DNA of 37,515 nucleotides from Spirochaetota bacterium. Lineage in GTDB: Bacteria; Spirochaetota; B62-G9; DRHN01. This document shows, one piece after another, positions 1 through 8,420 of the stretch. Within the stretch, counting starts at the first letter, position 1. The number at the start of each line of letters is the position of its first letter. A model generated the notes under the pieces. It had not been told where the DNA came from. It ran no database searches and saw nothing but the letters and a program-made list of their open reading frames with translations. Both the position numbers and the translations under genes were made by a program. The DNA lies in the NCBI GenBank assembly GCA_011049595.1, contig DRHN01000122.1, positions 1 to 37,515 on the forward strand, written 5' to 3'.

Positions 1-1418
1 ACCGGAAAAGTGAGCCATGGGTTTTCGATCATCATAAACCTTAATTTTGTTGAATCTATTCTGTATGTGCGGAACAGTCTATCTCCCGGAACACCGTCTT
101 TATCGGCAAAAAAGTCGACCCATATGTTCCCCTCATCACTAAATTTTATCAGGGGAAGCCTTATTTCTGTTACTGTTATTGGAAACTTAAGGGTGAACTT
201 TTGCGCGTATACTTTGTTTCTAGTCGCAACAATGTCAAGGCTTTGCGTAAGAGTGCTGTTGTCAAATAATATTCCGATAACTCCGGTTTCCAGCTCCACC
301 GGTATATTCTCCAGTTGAAGCCCCTCAATTTCCAGGCTGGGTTCCTGCGGGGTTTCATCACCGACGGAGACTACGGGACTCAAAACAATCTTATCGAAAT
401 TATTTTTTTTAAAACTTTGAAATTCAAGATTTGAAAAATCAGATTTAATGTCGTATATATAATCTCCCTGAGTATCCGCATTTTCCGCAGATACGCCCCA
501 GCCACCGGAAACATAATCAGAATCGGGGCCGGCGGAGAATTTTACGAGGTGCGATGTAACTCCAAAATGCATGCCCCGCGGATCATAAGAAACCCATCCG
601 ATATCGGGAAAATATATTTCGATCCAGTATCGATTATTATTTGAATGATCAAAAATGTATTTCTGCTTATCAATGTTTATTGTTATCTCTTTCTGAAATG
701 AAACACCTTTGACGACCCTGACAGGTATCCCTATGCCCTTTAAAAGTGCAGCCGCTAAATTGCAAACTCCTTTATCTCCACCTTCCCGTTTTTGCAATAC
801 AGAAAGCGCGTCACCCGATGAGCTGTTTTCAGGTAAGTTTGAGAGTCGAATGTTCTTATCGAGCCATATAAAGATACTGTTAACGACATCGATCTGACGG
901 TTAAGATTATAAGATAGCGCCCGCCCTATATAATTAATGTAAAAATCATCAGCTGGAGACAGCTCTGTTGAGGTTAAGTATTTACTGTCCCCGTCACTCA
1001 AAGTAACAGGAAAAGGGGATTCGCTTGACAGGGTCGTAAAGTTCACGAAGGTTTCTGCATTAAATTGCAGATCAATTTGTATGATATGGACATTTTTGTT
1101 CCAGGTAAGTTCAACCACGTTATTGCCGAAATCATCTTTAAATTCATTGATAGTTGCAGGGGGCGGGCCATAGGATTTTCTGAGCCAGGATATTTTTTGC
1201 GCGTTTAAAGTTTCTGTGTAGGATTCAGGAATAAACATTTTGTATGTAACGTCGTTTTCCAAACCGCTGCTTGAAAGTCTTTGTGTTATATATGCGGTAA
1301 CGGTGCTTCTCATTTCGCCTTCGACCTGAATTGTATCCGCGCCTGTATAATTAAAAAATAAAAAAAATGCAAAGATGATCCCGGCCATACAAGTTTTTAA
1401 TTTTCTCATAATTGTCAT
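1..1418 (-). CDS. Transglutaminase-like domain protein, secreted (C-terminus truncated by the window edge)
   Basis: Manual reverse-strand translation is open from ATG at 1418 to base 1 (MTIMRKLKTCMAGIIFAFFLFFNYTGADT...GGDKGVCNLAAALLKGIGIPVRVVKG...NNNRYWIEIYFPDIGWVSYDPRG...). Signal peptide at the N-terminus and transglutaminase core motifs. Not in the ORF track because it runs off the window. Confidence 0.85.
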   Translation of the reverse strand, partial: MTIMRKLKTCMAGIIFAFFLFFNYTGADTIQVEGEMRSTVTAYITQRLSSSGLENDVTYKMFIPESYTETLNAQKISWLRKSYGPPPATINEFKDDFGNNVVELTWNKNVHIIQIDLQFNAETFVNFTTLSSESPFPVTLSDGDSKYLTSTELSPADDFYINYIGRALSYNLNRQIDVVNSIFIWLDKNIRLSNLPENSSSGDALSVLQKREGGDKGVCNLAAALLKGIGIPVRVVKGVSFQKEITINIDKQKYIFDHSNNNRYWIEIYFPDIGWVSYDPRGMHFGVTSHLVKFSAGPDSDYVSGGWGVSAENADTQGDYIYDIKSDFSNLEFQSFKKNNFDKIVLSPVVSVGDETPQEPSLEIEGLQLENIPVELETGVIGILFDNSTLTQSLDIVATRNKVYAQKFTLKFPITVTEIRLPLIKFSDEGNIWVDFFADKDGVPGDRLFRTYRIDSTKLRFMMIENPWLTFP

Positions 1419-1522
1419 TTTTTCATCCGAAAATAGGAGTGATTGGAACTTTATTTTAACAGTATTACCGCTTAAAATCAATAGAAATAAAAATGCTCTA
1501 AACCCACAGGAAAAACGGTTCA

Positions 1523-3487
1523 ATGATCAATCAAAAAATAATTATCGGTCTTTTGGCAGCTGTATTCGTATCAGGTTTTACAATCCCGGTTGCCCCTGCA
1601 GAAGAAAGGATTTACGACGAGGTTGTCGGGATTGATAAGTACGGCAATGTTGAAAGCCTAATAATGGAGAAACCTAAAGTAGGATTGTCTAAACATGAGA
1701 TATATCATTACGACATATTGACAGTTCATTTTTACAATATAAATAATCTTGATGCTGATTCATTGTACATGCGTGTCTACAAAAACGGAAAAGTTTATCT
1801 CTCTTTTGGTATGGTCGCCGATATTCCATTTCTGCAGGATCAGGAAAATGAAAATATATTAAAAGCAGTATATCTCCCGGATTGGAATGAAAGTGCCGGT
1901 TATTATGAGATCAAATTATTTTACAGGGGCAAACGGCTTGAAACCGATGGTAAAATCATTTTCAGTTTGAAAAGAAGAGTTTTGCCTGAAATTAAAAAAG
2001 GTATTTCTATTGTAGATCTGGAGACAAATAACAGCATAAAAAACAAAAAATTTACCGGACCGTCGGGGTTGGAAACGGACTATTCGGCAATAATCAGCTG
2101 GGCTAAATTTATGAAGGCGGACGCGCTCTGGATACTCTCGGGTGAAACGACTTCCTTCAAAAGGAGGGGCAAAGATGATTTCCCATGGGACCCGGGGCCT
2201 CTCGAAAATCTTGATCTGCTGAAAAAACTCGCGGCCCGGGAAGAATTGGATATTGGGGCTTATGTGATGTCTTTTTATGTCCCCGGTAAATTGGGTGTGC
2301 CTGAAAGATACGAGCCGGGATTGGGTTACAACAGTGAGAAAGATTATTTATTCCGGTCAAGACATATTTCACTTGGTTCTGAAAAAAGGATAAGTGACAT
2401 AATAGATCTTGTAAAAAGTTTCCAGAATGACCCTGAGATAAAATATATAGGTTTGGATTTTATTCGAACCGGGCGGGCTGACGGTTATGAGCTGGCCGGA
2501 TCGGTGATAGATGAAACTAATATAGTAACACCGGTTGACTGGAATAAATACTCAACAGAAGATAAAATAAAGTGGTTCGCGAACAAGATAGAAGTTGAAA
2601 AGGATTCCATTATTATTGAAAAATGGAGATGGTGGAGGGCCCGCAAGGTCGCTTTGATCACTAAAAGAATAATAAGGGAGGCGCATATTACAAAACCTGT
2701 ATGGGTTTTTACATTAGCGTGGAACCATGGAAAAGAGCACGGCCAGGACCCTGTTATGTTTTTTGATGCGGGCGTATCGATAGACGCGGTAATGCTGTAC
2801 GAGGCGAACAGCCAGCAGTTCTCCCGTCTGCTAAAACACTGGAAAAATTATATCAGTGATGGAGAGGGCAACATAATTATTGGAAACAGCATTGACTATA
2901 AACTCTTAGACTCCGATACATTGAATCCGCCCCAGGAGCTTTTCAGGAGAAATATTGCCGGTTATAAAAACATCATAAGGGGCGGGAATGCTACTGGTAT
3001 TTTTATCCACGATCTGGCAAGAGCATTCTGGGGAAGAAGAGGGGGCTTTTCGATTGAAGATTACGCGGTCGCGCACATCTCCAGTGTGTACAGCCTCAAA
3101 AAAGATCTTCAAGTAGAGGATTTTGTGTTTGATATTTATGTTAACAGCATAGAAGAACATGAGTACGGAACACTTGAAACCAGGGGCTTCATTGATATAA
3201 AATACACTGGGAAAGTTCCGATAAACAGAATACAGGTGGAGCTTTTCAGCCCCAGAGACCAGACATCGATCACATATTTTATGGATGATCCGCCTAAATA
3301 CTCAAGTGAGTGTAAAATCGATAAACTGGAACCCTCAGAAAGTAAAAAGATCGGGTTTTCGATGATCACAGACAACAACATTCCGTATGAAAGCATAAGG
3401 TTTAAGATTGAAATCGGGGATGATAGGGAGTATTATACTACAAAATTGTTAAAATTAATAGGCCTGGAAAAAATAGTGAAAAAATAA
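1523..3487 (+). CDS. Secreted protein, putative glycoside-hydrolase-like TIM barrel
   Basis: 654 aa ORF with N-terminal signal peptide; segments such as 'EIKYIGLDFIRTGRADGYE' and 'PVWVFTLAWNHGKEHGQDPVMFFDAGVSIDAVMLYEAN' resemble barrel strands of GH-like families. Function unassigned. Confidence 0.75.
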   Translation: MINQKIIIGLLAAVFVSGFTIPVAPAEERIYDEVVGIDKYGNVESLIMEKPKVGLSKHEIYHYDILTVHFYNINNLDADSLYMRVYKNGKVYLSFGMVADIPFLQDQENENILKAVYLPDWNESAGYYEIKLFYRGKRLETDGKIIFSLKRRVLPEIKKGISIVDLETNNSIKNKKFTGPSGLETDYSAIISWAKFMKADALWILSGETTSFKRRGKDDFPWDPGPLENLDLLKKLAAREELDIGAYVMSFYVPGKLGVPERYEPGLGYNSEKDYLFRSRHISLGSEKRISDIIDLVKSFQNDPEIKYIGLDFIRTGRADGYELAGSVIDETNIVTPVDWNKYSTEDKIKWFANKIEVEKDSIIIEKWRWWRARKVALITKRIIREAHITKPVWVFTLAWNHGKEHGQDPVMFFDAGVSIDAVMLYEANSQQFSRLLKHWKNYISDGEGNIIIGNSIDYKLLDSDTLNPPQELFRRNIAGYKNIIRGGNATGIFIHDLARAFWGRRGGFSIEDYAVAHISSVYSLKKDLQVEDFVFDIYVNSIEEHEYGTLETRGFIDIKYTGKVPINRIQVELFSPRDQTSITYFMDDPPKYSSECKIDKLEPSESKKIGFSMITDNNIPYESIRFKIEIGDDREYYTTKLLKLIGLEKIVKK

Positions 3488-3525
3488 CAGACAGTGAAAA
3501 ATTTGACAGAAAAAAAAATCTGAAT

Positions 3526-3990
3526 ATGACCAGTATCAATACTTTCAGAATAATCATTGTTATAGCAATCATCTTCTCGACTACATTATCGTGCTCCCGG
3601 AACAGGGAAAAAGAGAAAACAGAACAAAAGCTGCCCGCGGAAAAAGAGACAGAGGATGACGAACTGATCGACAGCAGTCTTGATGAACAGTATTATGAAA
3701 ATGAGTTTGAAAAAATTGTAAACGATGTCGGAAAAATCCAAAAATTTACCCCTGAGACATTTGTGACAATAACGATCCTCTACAGAAAAATGACCAGGAA
3801 GTGGCTGGATGAGGCAATGGCATTACCTACTGAAGAACAAAAGAATTACCTTGATGAGGAAAATGTGTCCTTTTTTAATGCTTTCGGAATAACCGAGGAG
3901 CAGTTCATTAAATACAGTCAGGCAAATATTGATGAATTAAATAAATACATGGAGGAGCATCCGGAACTAATATCCGAACTGCAGGAATAA
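3526..3990 (+). CDS. Putative small lipoprotein
   Basis: 154 aa; hydrophobic N-terminus followed by a lipobox-like TTLSC then a charged region. Confidence 0.65.
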   Translation: MTSINTFRIIIVIAIIFSTTLSCSRNREKEKTEQKLPAEKETEDDELIDSSLDEQYYENEFEKIVNDVGKIQKFTPETFVTITILYRKMTRKWLDEAMALPTEEQKNYLDEENVSFFNAFGITEEQFIKYSQANIDELNKYMEEHPELISELQE

Positions 3991-4014
3991 TAGTACGATA
4001 GCCGGGTTTGATGG

Positions 4015-4938
4015 CTATATAATCTGGAATGTTTCACCTTCTCTTGTGTAAAAAAGTTTGTCGAACTGTTTTTTGTATTTTGAATTGTATTCATCAAGCT
4101 GTTTATCTAAAGATGCAGGGTCATGATGGGTGATCGCGAGGTTTTTAACTTCGGCAGCTTTCGCGACTTCAATAGCCATCTCGGGTGTGCTGTGGCCGAA
4201 TCCCTGTCTCGGTACCGGTAATGAAGTGTACTGTTCTTTACTGTATTGCGCATCATGTATCAAAAGGTCGGCACCCTTTGCGAAATTAATAAGCTTGGAG
4301 TCACCGTAGAGATACCCCTCCACATCGGTACAGAAAACTACGGATTTTCCGCCATATTCGATCCTGTAAATATAGATTCCGTTTGAGGGATGAGAAAAGC
4401 CATTCATAATTCTAATTAAAATTGAAGTGTTTTTTATTTCAGGTTTGTTATGAAATATATTGATGTTCTGTGGTTTTTTGTCATCAGTATCAAGTAAAAT
4501 TACACTGTTTTCTTTTACAGTATTGATGTTCTTAACAGAACTGGACGAATCAAAATCTATCGGAAAATTGGGTGGAGCCATCGATTTTTCAAGGACCTTG
4601 TGAAGTTCTTCGTTAAAGTTTAAAGGCCCGAAAAAGTTTAGTATCGATTGTCCAAGATAATAAGGTACAAAGAAAGGAAGCCCCTGCGTGTGATCTTGGT
4701 GAAGATGGGTGAAAAGCAGTGTCAACTCCAGCGGGGGTTTACCCCCTTTGCTGAAAAAATCCGCCACGATCCTGTTTCCCAGGTTGATTATCCCTGTCCC
4801 GGCATCAATTATTATTGTGACGCTGTCAATCGATACTTCAAGACAGGTTGTGTTCCCGCCGAATTTTAAAGTGTTTTTGCCGGGAACCGGATGACTGCCT
4901 CTAACCCCCCAGAATGTAACTTTAAAGTCCTTTTTCAT
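4015..4938 (-). CDS. MBL-fold metallo-hydrolase
   Basis: N-terminal 'FWGVRGSHPVPGKNTLKFGGNTTCLEV' and HLHQDH metal-binding motif, typical of the beta-lactamase-fold hydrolase superfamily. Confidence 0.88.
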   Translation of the reverse strand: MKKDFKVTFWGVRGSHPVPGKNTLKFGGNTTCLEVSIDSVTIIIDAGTGIINLGNRIVADFFSKGGKPPLELTLLFTHLHQDHTQGLPFFVPYYLGQSILNFFGPLNFNEELHKVLEKSMAPPNFPIDFDSSSSVKNINTVKENSVILLDTDDKKPQNINIFHNKPEIKNTSILIRIMNGFSHPSNGIYIYRIEYGGKSVVFCTDVEGYLYGDSKLINFAKGADLLIHDAQYSKEQYTSLPVPRQGFGHSTPEMAIEVAKAAEVKNLAITHHDPASLDKQLDEYNSKYKKQFDKLFYTREGETFQII

Positions 4939-4945
4939 GTCATAA

Positions 4946-5512
4946 TTATCCTGTATTTTTTACGCATTTCTCAGTTATTAAATAATCGACAGGTATATCA
5001 TGATCCTTAACCGGTAAAAAATCAAGGATAAGCCTGTCATAGGTCAGAGCACAGACAGGGATATCACTGTGCTTTCCCATAAATTTATCGTAGTAACCTC
5101 CACCGTACCCAAGCCTGGACCCGCTTTTTGTAAAGCCGAGCCCCGGGGCGATTATTAGATCGATTTTTGAATGATCAGCTTCTATACAAATGTCTGAAGG
5201 CTCCATTATGCCGTATTCTCCCGGTCTCAAGTCTTTATCAAAATTTTTAACTATATAAGTTTTCATCAAACCTGATCGAGAATCGACTTTCGGCACCGTA
5301 ACTGTTTTACCTTCAGTTATGGCGGTTTTCAATATTTTTGATGTGTTTATTTCGCTTCTGAAGCTTACAAAACAAAAAAAATACACGGCATTCTTATATA
5401 AAGGCCATGAAAAGAGATTGTTGATTATCATTTCATCAAGCATTTTTTTCTCTTCCGGTCCGATACTGTTTCTGATCCCCTCCGCCATGGCCCTGATTTC
5501 TTTTTTTGTCAT
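4946..5512 (-). CDS. 5-formyltetrahydrofolate cyclo-ligase
   Basis: Contains 'DLIIAPGLGFTKSGSRLGYGGGYYDKFM' family signature. Confidence 0.92.
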   Translation of the reverse strand: MTKKEIRAMAEGIRNSIGPEEKKMLDEMIINNLFSWPLYKNAVYFFCFVSFRSEINTSKILKTAITEGKTVTVPKVDSRSGLMKTYIVKNFDKDLRPGEYGIMEPSDICIEADHSKIDLIIAPGLGFTKSGSRLGYGGGYYDKFMGKHSDIPVCALTYDRLILDFLPVKDHDIPVDYLITEKCVKNTG

Positions 5513-6772
5513 TTAACCTGTCTCCCGTGATCTCATTTGTTTAAAGAATTCAAGCCGTTTTTTTAATTCCTTTTCATTACCCAGTTCGCCCGGGTCGTAG
5601 AATTGAACCTTTTTACCAACATAATCCTGTATTACATAGTGATACTTATGATCATGAGGATATCTGTAATTTTTATTCTCAGGATGCGTTGATCTCAGAT
5701 AAGCGGGCACTTCCAGGTTTTCATGTGTCCTTATATATTCCAATGCTTTATCAACCGCCTTATAACCGGAGTTGCTTTTTGGCTGAAGGGTGAGGTATAT
5801 TGTAAGGTGCGAAAGTATTATCCTTGCCTCCGGCATGCCTATGTTGTCCACTGCCTCATACGCTGACTGGGCGAGGACAAGAGATTGAGGGTCTGCCAGA
5901 CCTATATCTTCACATGACAGGATGATCAGGCGTCTCGCTATGAACAGTGGATCTTCCCCGCCCTCGATCATAAGAGCCAGCCAGTAAAGCGCGGCGTCAG
6001 GGTCTGAACCGCGAACCGATTTGATAAAAGCGGATATAACATCATAATGGTAATTTTCGTCTCGATCATAAAGAACAGGCTGCTTTTTTATCAATTTTTC
6101 AAAAGAATCAACGGATATCCTGTCAGATTTTGATACGATTACCGCAGCTTCAAGGAGATTAAGCATCCTTCTGGCATCTCCGTTGGCAAATTTTTTCAGA
6201 TATTTTCGTGCGTCATCATCTATAGTCAATGATTCCTTTGCTGCAGCATTCATCAAAATTTTTTCAAGTGCCTGTAAAGGCAGCTTCTCAAACTCAAAAA
6301 GAAGGACCCTGGACCTGAGGGGAGGTATCAGGGAAAAATAAGGATTTTTTGTTGTTGTTCCTATTAAGATTACCGTCCCCTCTTCAAGAGCCGGTAAAAG
6401 ACCGTCCTGCTGCATCTTATTGAACCTGTGTATTTCATCGATAAACAGGATAGTGTTTGTTCCGGTCATCCGGTTTTGAACGGCGCGTTTGAGCGCTGCC
6501 CGAAGGTCGTCTATTTTCGCTGTTACAGCATTGAGCCGGACGAAATCGCTTTTTGTCATGCGGGCCATGATTCTGGCAAGAGCAGTTTTTCCACTGCCGG
6601 GAGGGCCGTGAAATATGCAGGAGATCAATTTATCATTCTCTATAAATTTCCGGACAGCTCCGTTGGTCCCAATGATTTTCTCCTGCCCAAAAAAATCATC
6701 GATACTTCCGGGGGCAAGCCTCTTTGCCAGCGGCTCATCGTTTTCAAAACTGTCACTAAAAAGACTGCTCAT
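5513..6772 (-). CDS. rarA: Replication-associated recombination protein A (RarA/MgsA AAA+ ATPase)
   Basis: AAA+ Walker A 'GPPGSGKTALARIMA', Walker B 'ILFIDEIHRFNKMQQDGLLPALEEG', C-terminal 'YRYPHDHKYHYVIQDYVG'. Confidence 0.95.
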   Translation of the reverse strand: MSSLFSDSFENDEPLAKRLAPGSIDDFFGQEKIIGTNGAVRKFIENDKLISCIFHGPPGSGKTALARIMARMTKSDFVRLNAVTAKIDDLRAALKRAVQNRMTGTNTILFIDEIHRFNKMQQDGLLPALEEGTVILIGTTTKNPYFSLIPPLRSRVLLFEFEKLPLQALEKILMNAAAKESLTIDDDARKYLKKFANGDARRMLNLLEAAVIVSKSDRISVDSFEKLIKKQPVLYDRDENYHYDVISAFIKSVRGSDPDAALYWLALMIEGGEDPLFIARRLIILSCEDIGLADPQSLVLAQSAYEAVDNIGMPEARIILSHLTIYLTLQPKSNSGYKAVDKALEYIRTHENLEVPAYLRSTHPENKNYRYPHDHKYHYVIQDYVGKKVQFYDPGELGNEKELKKRLEFFKQMRSRETG

Positions 6773-6816
6773 GCAATATTCACCTGTGATATGTCAAAGG
6801 AAAATGAAAGTTATAA

Positions 6817-8205
6817 CTAATTATCAACTAAAGTTTTACCGATTTTGATCAGCTCCTCAGCTCTATCTGCGCTCGACGATTCAGACATTATTCTGACTAC
6901 AGGCTCGGTATTGGAAAACCTTATTTGAAGCCACTCAGATCCATTAGATATTTTTATTCCATCCAGGGTGTCAACAGTATACCCGGGAAAATGATTTTCA
7001 ACACTTTCAAAGAGGTTTTTATAAAATTCGTCTTTCGTTATTATTCCTGCAGGCACTTTTACTTTTTTCATCGTGTAGGAGGGGAATCCTTCAACCAGAC
7101 CGGACACTGTGGCCTTTGTTGCAGCAAGAAGTTCCAGTATCAAACCCATTGCTGTAATACTGTCCCTGCACGGGTTTATTTCAGGTACAATTACCCCTCC
7201 ATTTCCTTCACCGCCGAAGGAAATCTTATTTTCCAGAAGTCTTGCTGTAACGTTCATTTCACCTATTTTTGTCCTAAAAACATCCACGCTGTAGCGTTTA
7301 GCCAGGTCGTCTATCATCATTGAAGTAGATAAATTACAGGCAATGTTCGTTCTGTGTTTGCGCAGATATGCATCTCCCGCAAGGACCAGCGTATATTCTT
7401 CGCCGATCGCTACACCTGATTCAGAAACAACTGCAAGCCTGTCACCGTCCGGGTCCTGAGCAAAACCGATATCGGCTTTACTTGAAATAACAAGATCACA
7501 TAATTTGGACAGATTTTCCGGAACAGGTTCAGGTCCCCTTGGGAAAACAGGCATCGATTTTTCATTGATACCAATTACGGTACAGCCCAATTTTTCCAGA
7601 AAGGGCCTGCTTATAACGCAACCCGCGCCTCCTGCCGGGTCGATTGCGATTTTAAATTTTTTTTCAGAGATATGATCATGATCTATGTGTTTTAAAACAT
7701 CTTCGATGTGCACAAGACTGGCTTCCTTTTCTTGATAAGGGGTCCCGAGAGTTTTAAAACCGCTCCAGCAATCATCAGGGGATTCCGTGCGGAACACTCT
7801 GTTCCTTATTTTTTCAACATCCTTTTCAACCAGAAAAAGGCCTTTTTCATCACAGAACTTTAGAGCGTTCCATTGCAATGGATTGTGACTGGCAGTGATC
7901 GCGATACCGCCGGAGCAATTCAATTTACGCGTTAAAAGAAGGACCGTCGGAGTGGCTGCTATTCCTATATTTATAACATCATGCCCGAGGGCAATTATCG
8001 AGCCTTCAACTATATTTTCAATAAAGTTGCCGCTTTTTCTTGTATCGCGGCCTATCAGAATTTTACCTGCCGGATTCCCCAGAGTGTGAATGAAAGATTC
8101 AACGAATTTAATTATAACAGGAGGAGTGAGATCTTCTCCAATGATCCCGCGGACTCCGGACACGCTTACCATGAGAGGCATAAGAAATCCTGGTTCTTTT
8201 TCCAT
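6817..8205 (-). CDS. Phosphoglucosamine mutase / phosphohexomutase family protein
   Basis: 'VSGVRGIIGEDLTP', 'ITASHNPLQWNALKF', 'DPDGDRLAVV', 'GGEGNGGVI', C-terminal 'RFSNTEPVVRIMSES': alpha-D-phosphohexomutase signatures. Confidence 0.9.
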   Translation of the reverse strand: MEKEPGFLMPLMVSVSGVRGIIGEDLTPPVIIKFVESFIHTLGNPAGKILIGRDTRKSGNFIENIVEGSIIALGHDVINIGIAATPTVLLLTRKLNCSGGIAITASHNPLQWNALKFCDEKGLFLVEKDVEKIRNRVFRTESPDDCWSGFKTLGTPYQEKEASLVHIEDVLKHIDHDHISEKKFKIAIDPAGGAGCVISRPFLEKLGCTVIGINEKSMPVFPRGPEPVPENLSKLCDLVISSKADIGFAQDPDGDRLAVVSESGVAIGEEYTLVLAGDAYLRKHRTNIACNLSTSMMIDDLAKRYSVDVFRTKIGEMNVTARLLENKISFGGEGNGGVIVPEINPCRDSITAMGLILELLAATKATVSGLVEGFPSYTMKKVKVPAGIITKDEFYKNLFESVENHFPGYTVDTLDGIKISNGSEWLQIRFSNTEPVVRIMSESSSADRAEELIKIGKTLVDN

Positions 8206-8256
8206 GATTGTAAGGTCAAAGAGTAAAAAAGTAAATATAATGTTTTAGGACCATAA

Positions 8257-8328
8257 TATCAATTTTCTTGTTTTTTTTGGCAAGAAAATTCATTTAATAA
8301 AGAATGCGGCTTGTCCGCATTAGGGATG
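8257..8328 (+). repeat. Two-hairpin dispersed repeat, copy 1
   Basis: AATTTTCTTG(8261-8270)/CAAGAAAATT(8281-8290) hairpin, AATAAAG linker, AATGCGG(8303-8309)/CCGCATT(8315-8321) hairpin, then AGGG. Near-identical to 27484-27554; structurally matches 10557-10620. Confidence 0.85.
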
Positions 8329-8420
8329 AAAAGAAATAACCTTTGTTATTTCCGAAATAATATCATATAGTTTTATAAAGTATTGGACCGGAAAATTTAT
8401 TTACCGTTTTTTAACAATAA

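Noticed and set aside
1375-1635. 86-aa plus-strand ORF near the 654-aa gene
   Set aside because: Overlaps the divergent promoter region and the start of the 654-aa CDS in another frame; no motif.
3988-4016. Intrinsic terminator between convergent genes (ATAGCC...GGCTAT)
   Set aside because: Six-bp stem without a following T-tract; too weak to report as a feature.
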